Shown one piece after another: positions 1 through 12,850 of a stretch of 64,000 bases of DNA (its first letter is position 1; every line of letters begins with the position of its first letter). Source of the stretch: Phoronis australis (lineage: Eukaryota > Phoronida > Phoronidae); the NCBI GenBank assembly GCA_002633005.1, contig NMRA01000114.1, positions 400,835 to 464,834 of the forward strand. The letters run 5' to 3'. Below the pieces are notes generated by a model. That model worked only from the letters and a program-made list of their open reading frames with translations. It was not told the DNA's origin and made no database searches. The translations under genes and the position numbers were made by a program.

Positions 1-491
1 GTCACGTCTATTGGCAATTTCCTTCATAACTGTGCACATAATGATCGAAAACTGTACAAAGAATGCGAGCTATTCAACAGAAAATACACTAGTGTCTTTA
101 ATAAAGCCTGTGTTAACAAAGGGATGATGTATGAATATATTTCAAGTTCTATAATTTTAATTGGAAAGCCACAGATTATTTCATCAAACAATACTTTAAA
201 TGTTGTGAATAATAAAACCAATCGTAACACTAACACATGTAGAGACAATAATTTTAATACAGTGCTTGACATAGGCGAAAATGTCCACTCAAAATATGAC
301 TTACTTTCCACTCCTAATCCTGGATTTTGGCTCGTAAACAGTGGCAACACAAAAAAAGAAAAAAAAACGCCAGACTTTGGCTCATTGCCAGTATGAGTGA
401 TGCCAATTTTCTACTAGGACATTTTCCACTCGTAGTTTTTACCGTTAACTTGCCTATGTCGAGCCTTGATAATGTCAACGTCACAACCTAC

Positions 492-675
492 CATAGCTGT
501 GAATGAAGTTAGCAAGGTAGAGGTCTAACTCCCGCACGGCCACGCTGATGTGATGCGGGTTGACGCACAGATTGGGATACAAGCAGTCGGCCGCCTTCTC
601 TAAACGTTCTCCATCCGTGCTCTCTAGGGGGATCGCTTTGAACAAGATCACCATCACGAGGTCCAACCTCCACAC
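492..675 (-). CDS. NFI: NFI exon: WRLDLV...FIHSY segment of the DNA-binding domain
   Basis: 184 nt: 61 codons plus one base of the next. The acceptor is CAAG before GTG TGG AGG. The donor is AGCTATG/GTAGGT. It encodes [20 protein letters not shown] through the conserved [18 protein letters not shown] end of the NFI domain. The next exon is outside the window. Confidence 0.95.
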
Positions 676-2057
676 CTTGAAAATACCAAGAGCACCAGTG
701 TTACAGTAATAACATCGCGTTTACATGAGAGCCTTGACACTGACGACAATTCAAATACTGCGTTTACACGAGTTTTGAGAAAGAGGAAATCAATACTGAA
801 ACAAGATGACTCGTGACAGCTTATACAACCATATCTCTAACAGAAACAGCTTTATGCAAGCACACAATCCAAAAAAAATATTTAAATAAGGTCAACTGGG
901 ATGAGGGTTTTACCATGACAGTTTCTTCTAGGTCATAGTAGTTTTTAAGCCCATAGTACTTATACCAGTAATGGTAATGACAGCGGTAAAGGTGCCTAAT
1001 AAATCTGTATTTCTAAAGAGCGTCAATGGGTAGTAATTTATAATGACACCTTAAAAATAACATCATATAATGACAGATCTACCGGTATACACATAAAAAA
1101 GTGAAAAGCATTGGCCACAAAATTTACCTTATCAGCCTGTCGCAGACAATCGATACGCCTCATCTTGCCCTTCTGGTCGGGGTTACTCAGTACACAACAT
1201 GGCGACCTCTTGCCCGTGATGCTGAGTACGAAGTCTTCGCGATACTCTTGCTTAATGTCCTTACGCAGCTTGGCAAGCAGACGTGATGCCCATTTGTGCT
1301 TTACCTCCATCTTCTCATTCTGTAAGGCCAAACAAACAGATATCTTGATTCTATAACAACTTGGCTCTGATTCTGTGAAGCTATAACAAGGTCAGGTTCC
1401 GTGAAACAATCCACTCATAAGGAAATGCTGCAAGAAAACCTGCCTGATGCTATAGTAACAGTAAGTTTTCCATCTAAGCTGAACATTCCAGCCTCGCCAT
1501 CCAATGCCTTCAGAGCTGGCAATATTGCAAGCGGTAGCTAGTTTTGACTAATGTCAGCTTAATATTGTGAAATTGTGTCCTCCCTTAACGCGAAAACGTG
1601 TACATAAAACATAGACAAATCAACAGATGAGAAATTGACCTGGGCCCAGTATCTAAAATTTGAAGTTGAAACTCCACTTGAAAATTGACCAATTGCACGA
1701 CATGCTTCAAGAAAACTAACTAACTTGTACTCAAAGTCTGAATTCATCGATTAGGGCCCTGGGTCCTGAACATTTGACCACTTGGTACCACCCTAGAAAA
1801 GCTAGGCCATGTGCAAAATCTCATGTGCGTATATCAGAGCACAGATCCTTAAATGGTTAAATGCACTACGAACCAATTTTTGCTTAAAATCCCATGTATA
1901 CCTGCAGTTCCTCCTTGACCCTTCTTTCCTCATCCATCGACATGCGTTTGTCATGTTTCTTGTAGAACTTCCGCTTGGCCGCTTGAAGGTTGAACCATGT
2001 GAAAGAGAAAGACTTGACATGAGGCAGTAGAGCCTCAATAAACGGGTGAAACTCATC
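492..2057 (-). CDS. NFI: Nuclear factor I transcription factor, DNA-binding region (partial gene)
   Basis: Three consecutive minus-strand exons (2057-1902, 1319-1128, 675-492) join in frame to give about 177 residues of the NFI/CTF DNA-binding and dimerisation domain. Visible family signatures are [47 protein letters not shown] and [12 protein letters not shown]...[13 protein letters not shown] proteins are nuclear factors that bind TTGGC(N5)GCCAA as dimers. All introns have GT-AG ends; joins are phase 0, 0, then phase 1 leaving the window. The transactivation half and the stop codon lie beyond base 1. The exon after the start is flanked upstream by an unusual 90-bp tandem array (2108-2890). 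The start codon is probably in a separate short exon (see 16599-16607). Identity is very secure from the near-vertebrate sequence; which vertebrate paralogue it matches cannot be said, as invertebrates usually have one NFI gene. Confidence 0.97.
1128..1319 (-). CDS. NFI: NFI exon: [14 protein letters not shown]...DCLRQADK segment
   Basis: 192 nt, 64 codons, phase 0 at both ends. The acceptor is TTACAG/AATGAG and the donor GATAAG/GTAAAT. It holds the conserved cysteines in [12 protein letters not shown] and RRIDCL, which in vertebrate NFI are required for DNA binding and redox sensitivity. Confidence 0.97.
1902..2057 (-). CDS. NFI: NFI exon: [14 protein letters not shown]...EELQ (start of DNA-binding domain)
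   Basis: 156 nt, 52 codons, phase 0. The acceptor is TTGTTTCAG/GATGAG and the donor CTGCAG/GTATAC. It encodes the basic helix region [14 protein letters not shown]. The acceptor and the first about 40 bases are repeated in the upstream intron from 2108 onward; this exon is the only copy with the full coding extension and a usable downstream donor. Confidence 0.97.
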
Positions 2058-2107
2058 CTGAAACAACACAATAGTCACATATAACTAGGTCAGCAGAGAC
2101 GGGTTCA

Positions 2108-2890
2108 CATGAGGCAGTAGAGCCTCAATAAACAGGTGAAACTCATCCTGAAACAACACAATAGTCACATGTGACTAGGTAAGCAGAGACGGGTTCACAT
2201 GAGGCAGTAGAGCCTCAATAAACGGGTGAAACTCATCCTGAAACAACACAATAGTCACATGTGACTAGGTCAGCAGAGACGGGTTCACATGAGGCAGTAG
2301 AGCCTCAATAAACGGGTGAAACTCATCCTGAAACAACACAATAGTCACATGTGACTAGGTCAGCAGAGACGGGTTCACATGAGGCAGTAGAGCCTCAATA
2401 AACGGGTGAAACTCATCCTGAAACAACACAATAGTCACATGTGACTAGGTCAGCAGAGACGGGTTCACATGAGGCAGTAGAGCCTCAATAAACGGGTGAA
2501 ACTCATCCTGAAACAACACAATAGTCACATGTGACTAGGTCAGCAGAGACGGGTTCACATGAAGCAAGAGTCCCTCAATAAGCGGTTAAAACTTGTCCCG
2601 AAAAGACAAGGTAGTAATGTGACTTGAGGTGAGTAAAGGGTTCGCACGGGACAAGAGTTTCCCCATTAAACAGTGAAACTCATCTTGAAACAACACGACA
2701 GTCATGTATCTGACTTAAGGTCAGTAGAAGCGTTTACATGAGGTAGAAGACCTCCAATGAGTGAAACTCTTTCTGAAACAACAAGGTAGTCACATTATTT
2801 TAGGTGAGCAGACGGAGAAGGGTTCACATGAGGCAAGAGTTCCCCCATCAGCAGACAAAACTCATCCCAAAACAACACAGCAGTGACACG
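2108..2890 (-). repeat. 90-bp tandem array copied from the NFI exon acceptor edge
   Basis: Five near-identical 90-bp units (starting about 2108, 2198, 2288, 2378, 2468) are followed by about four diverged units to about 2890. Each unit read on the minus strand contains the NFI polypyrimidine tract and TTGTTTCAG acceptor, then codons for [14 protein letters not shown], then NPSLLT and an in-frame TAG. The homologous stretch of the real exon and intron is 2018-2105. Units next to the exon are almost identical and units further upstream are progressively decayed, so the array appears to grow at the exon side. Copy number may be underestimated if the assembly collapsed it. Confidence 0.97.
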
Positions 2891-3228
2891 ACCACAGTAC
2901 ACGAGGAAGACTTCCCTAAAAATGGAAAAGGGACTCACTAAATGCCAGGCATTCATCATAACAAAATTATGTGCCTGTAACAAAAGTGATCTTTCATTGT
3001 CTCCTGATGCAGTCACTGAACGGAGTGGAACCTTATTAAGTGGACACCTTTTTACGCTATGCATGGCAGCAAGAGCTGTACACTTAATAAAAAGTTGGAG
3101 GTAATTATTCATTTATTCCACACACAAAAATAATGTCAATAGTCCGCTATCACGTGCCCACATTTTGACAACCAGTTTTTATGCCTGTTAAAGATGTCAA
3201 AGGCTGAATACCTTGCTACACATAATGG

Positions 3229-3253
3229 AAATAATAATAATAATAATAATAAT
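3229..3253. repeat. (AAT)n microsatellite
   Basis: About eight AAT units in a row. Confidence 0.95.
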
Positions 3254-3370
3254 CCTTACAAAATGTTTTAAAAGGTCTCATGGTACAGACCAACAGGTTA
3301 TTGGACCAAAAAATCTTAAATCTTGAATTGAGTAGAAAAATTTGACAAAATGAAATTTTACTTGTCAACA

Positions 3371-3460
3371 ATATTGGGCACTATATTGTGCACTACATTG
3401 TGCACTATATTGTGCACTACATTGTGCACTATATTGTGCACTATATTGTGCACTATATTG
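3371..3460. repeat. 12-bp minisatellite, about 7 units
   Basis: Head-to-tail units of the form CTATATTGTGCA, alternating with CTACATTGTGCA. GTGCAC inside each unit is palindromic. Confidence 0.95.
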
Positions 3461-4203
3461 CCGGTAGGTGAAAAATTATCATTTTCTTAGAGGTCAGGCT
3501 CTACAACTCATCCGCATGGTGCTTGACCAAAGATGAAAAATATAATATGCATCTCAATCAAGGCATTAGGTTTCCCAGGTAAGGCTTGCATTGGAAAGCT
3601 TCAGGTTGCCAATGCTATAGAATATTCACCTTTACCCAATAGAGGTCACTAGTCACGGACAGGAAGTGGATTCCACGACTAACGAGTCTCGCTAAATTAA
3701 AGCATTCTCTCTCTCTGGACATTGTATGGACATTTTTAGAGGTATAAGCTATTAATGCCTATTAATTTTACGTTCATTTTCCTCACATTTTAGTGAAGGC
3801 TATCCTTCTCTTTGTTGTAGATCGTCTTCATTCCAAGACGCACTGAATCGTTGAAATAAAGCTCGAAAAAGTTCAAATACTTATCTAAATGCAACCTCAG
3901 ATTTTGTCACCACAAAGTCACCAATCTAAGTTCAGCCAGAAATAAATTGATAAGAGATAGAATTTTTCAATAACAACTGACATAGCCCAACTACGAGCCA
4001 TATACAGTTTTCTGATCATCTGCCTTAGATGGAACTGAAAGAAAACCCCAAAACCACCCAACAGCGACTCTTTCTCCAGTTGATGAAAAAATATGGATGC
4101 TGTAACAGCATAGATGCCCATAATGTTTTCTTACTGTTTTAGTCAAACAGGAAAACATATATTTTCTAACACTGCATCACCATTCCAGTGTTTTCCTGCT
4201 TTT

Positions 4204-4281
4204 AGTGACCTCTTTTCTAATTAGTGACCTCTTTCCTAATTGGCGACCTCTTTTCTAATTGATGACCTCATTTCCTATTTG
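4204..4281. repeat. 19-bp minisatellite, four units
   Basis: Units resemble AGTGACCTCTTTTCTAATT; the last is the most diverged. It lies inside the inferred NFI first intron. Confidence 0.9.
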
Positions 4282-6494
4282 CCAGGTTGTATTTGATGAC
4301 TTCAAGTTATGCTAAGCGGCCTTGAAGGGTAATAATTTTACCTTCAATCAAACGAGTGACAAAATAATTTAATCAGAACAAACGAACCCCTGAATACCTT
4401 CCCAGAAAAGGTCAAGGCCATCATGTGAAATTAACAGGCACCACAGAGGTACGTGATGCATTTCATACATTATAGGAATGTGTACCAGAAAAACACATAA
4501 ATAAAATGCTGGGATGAACAAGAACAAGATAAATATAAGGTAGTTACCAGTCCCTCATCACGAACATCTCACAAACATCAGTGGTTTAACAAAAAAGTGA
4601 AAGAAAATAACTGTGGTACGTGACAAAAAAGATATGTTTGTGAGAAAAGAATTTGGATGCGTGAGAACTGAAATACAGCTCATGAGAAGTGTTCGTGAAA
4701 AGAGAATGCGTTCGTGAGAAAAGAAGGCTTTGGGTGAGAACATTTGAGTGGTTCATGTGAAGGGTTGACTGAGAAACCATTCATGTGAAATGTTTCAAGG
4801 CCACATACCTGGCCTCCTAATCAGCAGATTGTTTAATCATGTCTTAATACTTGGAAGCCATGGCTTGTTATCACACTAAAAAGCAACTGAAACTGCAGGG
4901 AAGTTTGTAACAGGTGGAATGATGTAAGAAAATGGGACAACCCCCTGAGGCACTTGAATCAATAATATAACTAAAATTAATAAGCACACAGGGGATTAAT
5001 GTCATAAAAAATCCAAAGCAGATGAATAAGTTGTACAACACCTACACATAACTACAGTAATATCCAGGTATTCCAAAAATATCTACCATACAGTGCTAAA
5101 AGATATTGCAAGCAGTTTAAAGCCTAATTTGTAGCTCTGCTCATCTCTGAATCTAAAGTACACTAGAGGGCACCTCGACGATAATGTCGAAAGGACAGAG
5201 GCCCGCAATAGTCGTCGAAAAGAAATGGCATGAAATCGATTTCTGTTTTATTGGTCATCCCCAAATGGGGTGTGGGGCTCAGGAGACCAGTACACCAAGC
5301 CACACACGGGTGATTAGGCCAAGACCATTGCCGAAAACCACCCACGGGCAACAGCCAACAGGTAGTAACAGTCATCAGAGCTACTGGTGACGCAAATTTT
5401 GAAAATCATCTGCAGGATAGGACGACGGTGTGATGTCACAGTCGTTAGCCAGCTTTTACACATTACCGACTCTTGAAAGTCTGCCAAGCAAGAAACATTC
5501 ACAGCCTGACAAGACTAATTCACGGCCATCCTTCATGGCTTCCCACAAGGTGATTTCACTTTGGATGCTACCTTAAACAAAACAGAGCTTAAATCATAGG
5601 ACAGGGCAATGAAACACAATTACAAGGAAATAGCCACCACCTACAGTGCAGGTCACTGGGTCAACAAAGGTCATACAGGCAAGAGATGATCAGGCCAGAC
5701 ACACAGGTTTATCACCAAGCTAAGACCATCCTTGTGTAGTGACTGAGTAGTCCTTATCATGTATTTTCCAACATAAGCAAATAGAAAGCTCAACAAGCAC
5801 CTTCACAACCAGACCCATACTCCAAATGCTTCACAACTTGAAAGTCAGACAGAAGCTTCATAGAAATGATTCTCTAAAGTCTAGGTCATCACCTGCAGCA
5901 ACCCAACTGTAACCAAAACGTTAATGGTAAAACCTACAAGACTCCATCTGAACCACGGTTCCATGTCGGCAGCCAGCACCAAGCTCAACCAAAGCTCAAC
6001 ACACGCCAATTGAACAGGCGCATTCCTGAAGAACTCCTATACTACTGCACCCAAATAACAGTTCATAACTAACCAACCAACCAGGATGATTTTTTACCAA
6101 CAGTCGATGAACGAATTAACATAGTGCACACGACTACCTGATCACAGTAAGTATAGCAAGAAACAGTGGACAATTAGATGATGACCACAGAACAGATGGG
6201 CATCATTGCTACACCAGGTAAACAGGAAGTAGCTCCCCATGACAAGGCTAAATGAGTGCAAAAACTTACAGCACCTGAGGTTAGACTTAAAAGTCTCCAA
6301 ATACGAAAGCTTTATTACAAGTTGCTGTTATAAATTATGATTTTAATTATAATCAATTGTTTATAGTCGTTAATTAAGGTATCGTTTCCATTAACCATCT
6401 TTGCAGCTGCACCTTCATTTCTGTCACTGATGCCCAGATCATCAACTTCAAAACATTGTAATAAAATGTAACACAGTATTCAAAATGATACTAC

Positions 6495-6691
6495 CTTGTT
6501 GCTTCTAAACCACTGTTTGTTCCTGAAACTGTGCGAAATGAAATATGGCCGTCAGATTTAAAGTTCCAAATGAGTTCAGTGTCATCTTTGGACAACATTG
6601 TGTTGGTTCTCGTTCTGGGACGGAAAACTTTTTCTAACACGACGCGGTAGCATTCAATGAGAAGATTCATTCTGGGTATTCCAGTCAACAT
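6495..6691 (-). other. Open frame with good ATG and 5' splice site, unassigned
   Basis: An ATG at 6691 opens 65 codons (starting MLTGIPRMNLLIECYRVVLE) and runs into a possible donor ACAAG/GTAGTA at 6494. The composition looks protein-like and includes TELIWNFKSDGHISFRTVSG, but I do not recognise a family. It ends in phase 2, so it cannot join the phase-0 NFI exon at 2057 in frame. It may be the first exon of a nested or alternative transcript, or chance. Confidence 0.25.
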
Positions 6692-6747
6692 TTTGTGATT
6701 TCGAGACCAGCAGTCTATTTATTGACTGATCTTGTTTTCTTCATCTT

Positions 6748-7067
6748 TAAAGTACCATCCACACACAGCCTACCCTAGAACAACTTGCACTAGTGCAACT
6801 TACCCCACTTTAAGTGGAGCGTCCACACAACATATCCGATAACTAGGGTAAGGCCGAAGTTGTCGCTCTGTGCGTGACAATGAACACCTAATGCAAGTAC
6901 GGCGCGCAAAAAAATCTGTATGTAACCACAGGTGATAATTACGTCCGCCGTACCCCACTTTTGTGGACACACAGCAATTACAAGTGGCGCAAGTTACCCT
7001 AGAACAAGTTGCCTACCTCGATGAGGTGGAGTAAGTTGTCACAAGTGGGGTAAGTTGCACTTTAAAT
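6748..7067. mobile_element. Inverted-repeat element with ACTTACCCCACTT modules (MITE-like)
   Basis: The left side has TTTAAAGT followed by GTGCAACTTACCCCACTTT. The right side has the reverse complement, AAGTGGGGTAAGTTGCAC then ACTTTAAA. Further CCCTAGAACAA(C/G)TTGC and GTCCACACA modules recur in both orientations inside. There is no coding capacity. A partial copy lies at 15788-15860. Confidence 0.6.
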
Positions 7068-10000
7068 AGCGTCAATACAGCACTCTAACCTTAAGTAGTG
7101 CCAACTCGTTTCAGGAGTAAATTCTTTCTGGGTAAGTTCGTGGGGACAGCAGCTAAGAGTCACTGTCATACAAATCACAATCTGTTTAAGATAATGGGGA
7201 AAAATGAAACCAGTTAAAATGCAAGTGGCCATCAATACCGAAAATCCATGACATATAAAATACGTAAATTACCAACTTTATCAGATAACCTGGTAACTGT
7301 TCATGGAAAAACTTAATTTGAAAACTGAAACCCATTACAAGAACCCAAAACAAGTTTAAACATGCTTCATGGAGATTTAAGAAAATTCATTATATTCAAA
7401 GTGTCAATTCCAAAAAACATTAAGACATCAAAAAAGAACATGAAACACCACTGGTCCAAGAATCAACCTCTTAAGCAAGATTACAAAACACTGAATCACA
7501 CTTAAATTAGCACCAAATGTTTGCCCGTCACTGAACTCTTGACGCACCTAAAATGTACTGAAGGGTCACTGAGCAACCCCGAGAAAAATAAGTTCAATAA
7601 TAATTCCCCCCAGACACTTCAAGATATCAACAGTTAATTCTCGAGTAAAGAAAACTCAGTTCACAGAGACTGTAATAACTACTTGTCTCCTTACTTTTTC
7701 CAAAGATTTTTATGATGTTGCTCCTAATGAATAAATTTTTACCAATGCCCCAAATTACCAGACTGTAAACATACATTTTAGGAGGTAAAATTCTCATGAT
7801 GCGGGCGTTCACTAAGACACTGGAATTCTGAAGAAGGTCTCCAAGTATAAATTTGGGTTGAAGGTTAAGCTGAACAGGGGTGGTAAGAACGGAAAATTTT
7901 GAAATTTTGAGGGTGGGCATCAAGCCAGACTTAAGTGTAAACGAAGGCATATCAAATGCACATGCGCAGTTTATTAAACTAGGCTGCCAGCTTTTCCTAA
8001 AATAAAAAATAAAACAAATTAAATTACGGAGCAGAGAGAAAAAAGTAAACCTATGCTGAAATTGAACACTGGGTCTCTTTTTAAATGCACAGTAAATAAA
8101 TTTAGATACCCCACACTTCAGTTTAGTTCTCCTGTAGTTTTCCATTACATCAGGTTTACAAATTTGTCTACACTTGGTGCCAAACAATATCTTTCAGGAA
8201 GATACCTGTCTCTTAGATTGTGAAAGGGACAGTCTAAGCGAAAGTGAAACTCACACCCAATGTTAGGATGAACACAAACAGGACACAGCCTCTCATGTCC
8301 AGGGTGACCCAACTGTCTGCCTACTTCAATCTAACTGAGCTTCAATCATCAATGAATGCTCAAAACATCTGTAATTTGAGCTCTATCTATGCACTAACAT
8401 ATCAAACCTACTATACCCAGTAAATCTCTCTGCCCATGTCTGCTGGCCAATACATAAACAAGAGACACTGAGTGTACATACCAAATGAAACATTTTACCC
8501 CAGGATTGTTCAAAGCTTCATACAACCAAACTCAAAGGACTCGTCACTTTCACAAATTCTCAAATAGTCTGACATCTAGAAAAACAGAAATGCAGAAGAA
8601 ATTTCAACCATTGCCAATGGGAAGAAGCCCAGAGGCATAATAAAACAGCTTTAGTCAAGACATCTAAAGGCCTGACTTTTGAACTCATTTGAACTCAGCT
8701 ATCAAAATTGTTTACATAACCGCTTCTAAGAATTTCAATGATCTATTTTCAAGAGTACTTGGGTTCCCCCAAAATTTTCAAGAACACTATGCTGCACAGA
8801 CGAAAATATTCAAAATTTGATCACGTGTTTGTTGATCAACCTGCTGTACTACATAAAATTTTATATAATCAACTAAAATTGTCTTCTTCTGTACTCTTGT
8901 TGAAAATTTTGAAAAAAAATGAAATGTTTCTCTTCCGCCATATGTGTTCTTACTTGAAGAAACCTTGCTGTCGATGGATATGTTGCAGCTATGTGTATGA
9001 AATAATCAAGTTGTCACTGAACTTTCAAATGTCAGAGAAGTGGACAATGATCAGCCCTAGACATTGTCTTGGTGGTGACTTTTCTAGCAGGAGACATTTC
9101 TTCACTAAAACAGAAAATCACCACTGCAAGAACCATACTAGGTTCACAAGACAGGTCACTGACTGCCGACTGTGGGAAGTGACCTACTTTTGTGCAGGTG
9201 TTGGTGTGCAATATAAGATTCATGCTGGTGGTGTTGGCAGATGTACGGTAATTCTCCACTTCTTTAGTACACTCACCTTATTTCGCACGCAAAAGTTGTT
9301 TTGAAAAATAACTTATTTTGTACCTCACTCGTTTCACAATTCCATGTCTCAACTAATTCACACACAGACTCAGTTTTGCACTTTGGAAAATGTCAACCCA
9401 AAGCCCAGTCACTAATTCTACTAACGCACATCTCTGAAACTATGTACCGAGGTCTGGGCATATTCATCACTCATTTCATTCACACTGGATACCTCACGGT
9501 GTTCACATGCAGTGAAAGGGGTGACCTGGATGAGTGTCATAAGCTCAAAAGAGTGTTACATCAATGATGGGGTAAAGTACTTAGACTGGAACAGGACAAA
9601 GCAACTTCACTACTGTTCATTGGATCACATTGGTGCATTTCGTTCAATTCACAAATGATGGGCAGTTGGTGATGCTTAGTTACTCAATAAATCTGCCAAC
9701 TACGAAGTCTGTAAAGTCTATCTAGCACACACCACTATCAGGAAAATATTATTTAATTTACTTAATGCAAAATAATGAAGAATTACCAGAATAAATGACA
9801 TCAGATCAAAAAACTGTTCAAGTTTGCGCTGCAAATCATACTCTCACAAGAACAATCAATTAATGGAAAACAAGCACTGTTCACATACCAGGTCAACTTG
9901 AATATTGTAATTGCTAAACCTACACAGCAATATCAAACAAAAAATATGTAAGAAATCGGGTTTCTGTTCAGAGATGAGCCCCAGAAGCAGCCAATGAACT

Positions 10001-11316
10001 CCACAGTACATAAATAACAACAGCAGGTCACTTTGTAAAAACATTCCAGACTTTCTAAGATGGTGCTCCTACCGCCATTAAAAAACTGAAATCAAACAAT
10101 TCTTGAATTTGACCAAAAACCCTCCAAATTATCCCATATCCATCAATCCAAAACCCAACTCTGAATGACATAATGTGACCTGTACATGCTATTAACCATA
10201 AATATTTCCCTGAACAACCATAATAATCAGGGTCACCCAAGATAATCTCCTTTTAAATCATAAGGTAACCATCCCAATCTTGTTATTCCAACTCACTGCA
10301 CACTGACATAACAAATCAGGACAGTAAACAAGTTTTGATATCTTCCAAACTGAACTTTTGCTTTCCAAAACAAAAGAAACCTAGTGCACCAAATCAAAAT
10401 ATTACATAGTGGTAGAAACAAAGTTTACAGTGACCAAAGGGCTGAGTTCATCAACAATGTCAGCCAGGCACCCAGCATATCTCCTGAGGCTTTTTTGTGG
10501 TTTTGATTAAAACCAGAAAGCTAAAGGTATGACTAAGAAGACCTAGTTGGTTTACACACGTGCCAAGTGAGCAAGCTAAAGTCTTTCACAAGAAACCCTG
10601 CACCAGCATTTAATGAACTGTGTATTTCCCAAGAAAGAACTCCTGTGGGGGGCCCTTTTGGAAATAAGGCTCAAAAAGTACCCATAGGAGCTCTTTCATG
10701 ATTATTTTGCATATACAAGGCACAGAGGACATAGTTTGAACATTTGAGTAACAAATGTACTTAATTTCTAAATGTCTGGTTCTTAAAACGACCATTCAAG
10801 TTGATCATTTCTCAACTAACGCGTTACTTGAATTTTCTTTCAGTGGTTGAACTGCTGAAAAAGTATTTCAATCTATGAGTGACCATAGTCGCGGACCTTG
10901 TGGTTTACAGTGCAAGCTTCTTAACTGAACAGAGCCTCATCGGTTTTTTAGAAAGAACCCCTGGGAGCTTTTAAGAATGCGAATAACTTCATGAAATTTG
11001 ACTTTTCCAATATGACTGTTCAGGTTCCTACACCAATTGTCAAATTAATGACCACGGACAAAATTCATGAAATGTACCCGAAAACAGTGATGCATGCTGT
11101 TTAAATTACATGATAACTGTGACGACTGAAATGATTTGACAAGTGCGTTAACTTTTGACACAAAACTTGGTTGAAAGCACATGATGACCTGTTTTAGCAC
11201 CTACTTAACTGGTACAGTGAAATGTCACCAATTTTAGACAAAAATAATAATTAAAACTGCCCTTTTCTCGTTGTTAAAGGGCATGTATCATTGTAGTAAA
11301 GGCTCACAATTTCCCA

Positions 11317-11372
11317 TAATATTGTATCATGGTAATAATATTGTGTCATGGTAATAATATTGTATCATGGTA
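11317..11372. repeat. About 20-bp tandem repeat, nearly three units
   Basis: Units of the form AATATTGTATCATGGTAAT. Confidence 0.85.
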
Positions 11373-12369
11373 GCCAAGGTACATAACTTGAAGACAGAAA
11401 AGCATTATTTTGGTGGTACATTCCTTTCGTGGAAAAATAAGAAAATGAAATTTCCCATGTCGGCCATACTTGTGTCCTAAATTAGTGATTTTTACAGTAC
11501 TCTCGGAAACCGTATCAAATTACAGGTAACCGCTCCAACTAAAAGGTGAAGGTCCCATGCGTACCCAAGAGTTCATCAAGTGACAAAAATGTTCCCCAAG
11601 AACATTCTAGAGCAAAACGTGGAAAACAAAAATGGTACCTCAACCAAAATAAAACAGCACTACTTTTCATGTCATGGCAAAATGCACCACCATTTGACCC
11701 TAACATAAAAACAACTTCAACTGTCTCCATGGTAACCATTCTTGATTAGATCAGCTGACTGTGTTTTTGCTGCATACCATGATGATCAGCTGACTGAAAA
11801 CAGGGTGTTTGAAAACAATCGAGTTCGCTGAGAAAAACTTCACTTAGAAAAACTTCTTAAACGTGCAAAATGCAGTGCAGTAATACAAACAGAATTACAA
11901 ATTGACTTTTTTGAGAACTAGGCGCATTTTACCATTTAATCTACAAATAGCAATTATGGAAAAAAGATGAAGTAAAACCATCAAAGCAGAATTTTAAAAT
12001 AAAATTCCAAAAGTGGTTAGCGAGCTACAAGACACCTTGTAGATACTTGATCTTTGGACTTTCCAGTGATTCACATGTAAACAAGTGGAAGGGGATGGTT
12101 GCATGGTATTATGTGAACAAGTCTGGTTACCTACAGCACACAACACCAGGGCATTCACCCAGCTACCATAGTGGCTCAATTGGAAACAACAAAGATGGAA
12201 AATGTTATCAGATGAAAATAAATTAGACGACAGCCGATATCTGACTGTTAAAAACTGTTTACCCACAGGATATCACCATCCACTCAATGACCTGATTAGA
12301 GAGTAGGTTTAAAAGTGCATTAAAAGTACACAAGAGGTCTTAGAAGGCTTCCAACACTAACACCTACAC

Positions 12370-12850
12370 AGTAGGATAAAACCTCACCAACTTAGGACAA
12401 AATACGGCAGAAAAATGAACTTCAATTTTTTTCATAAAGTTTACATAGCATCCAATTAATGCTGTACCATGTTCAAGTTGTGTAGTGTGCCATGGCTACC
12501 ATACAAGAAAATACTCTGAAGAAATAATGAACGTTCATTTTTGCATAAAAGCTATGTAGCATCCAATTAATGCTTTACCATGTTCAAGTTGTGTAGTGTG
12601 CCATGGCTACCATACAAGAAAATACTCTGAAGAAATAATGAACGTTCATTTTTGCATAAAAGCTATGTAGCATCCAATTAATGCTTTACCATGTTCAAGT
12701 TGTGTAGAGTATTGATCACAGTTACCATATAAGAAAATACTCTGAAAAATGTGAATACTCACAACTATGTAAAAAAAATTGAAAAACGAAGAACAGGGCA
12801 ACATTGGCAATTGTTTTAGTCCAAAACTGACAAGATTTTTGATAAGCTTC
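12370..12850. repeat. Dispersed repeat copy with internal 111-bp triplication
   Basis: A 111-bp unit containing CATCCAATTAATGCT and CCATGTTCAAGTTGTGTAG starts at about 12449, 12560 and 12671. The flanks (CTCACCAACTTAGGACAAAA on the left, an AATTGTTTTAGTCC-like segment on the right) resemble 36120-36400, which lacks the triplication. The two are probably copies of one non-coding repeat family. Confidence 0.7.

Noticed and set aside
2108-2890. CRISPR-like regularly repeated array
   Set aside because: Units are contiguous 90-bp tandem copies with no unique spacers, and they derive from the adjacent NFI exon edge in a eukaryotic genome.
7627-8187. 186-codon minus-strand open frame
   Set aside because: The composition is AT-driven (Phe/Ile/Leu/Lys/Ser) with no motif, in intronic DNA. 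Likely chance.
8738-9304. 188-codon plus-strand open frame
   Set aside because: No domain signature, biased AT composition, and no splice or promoter context.
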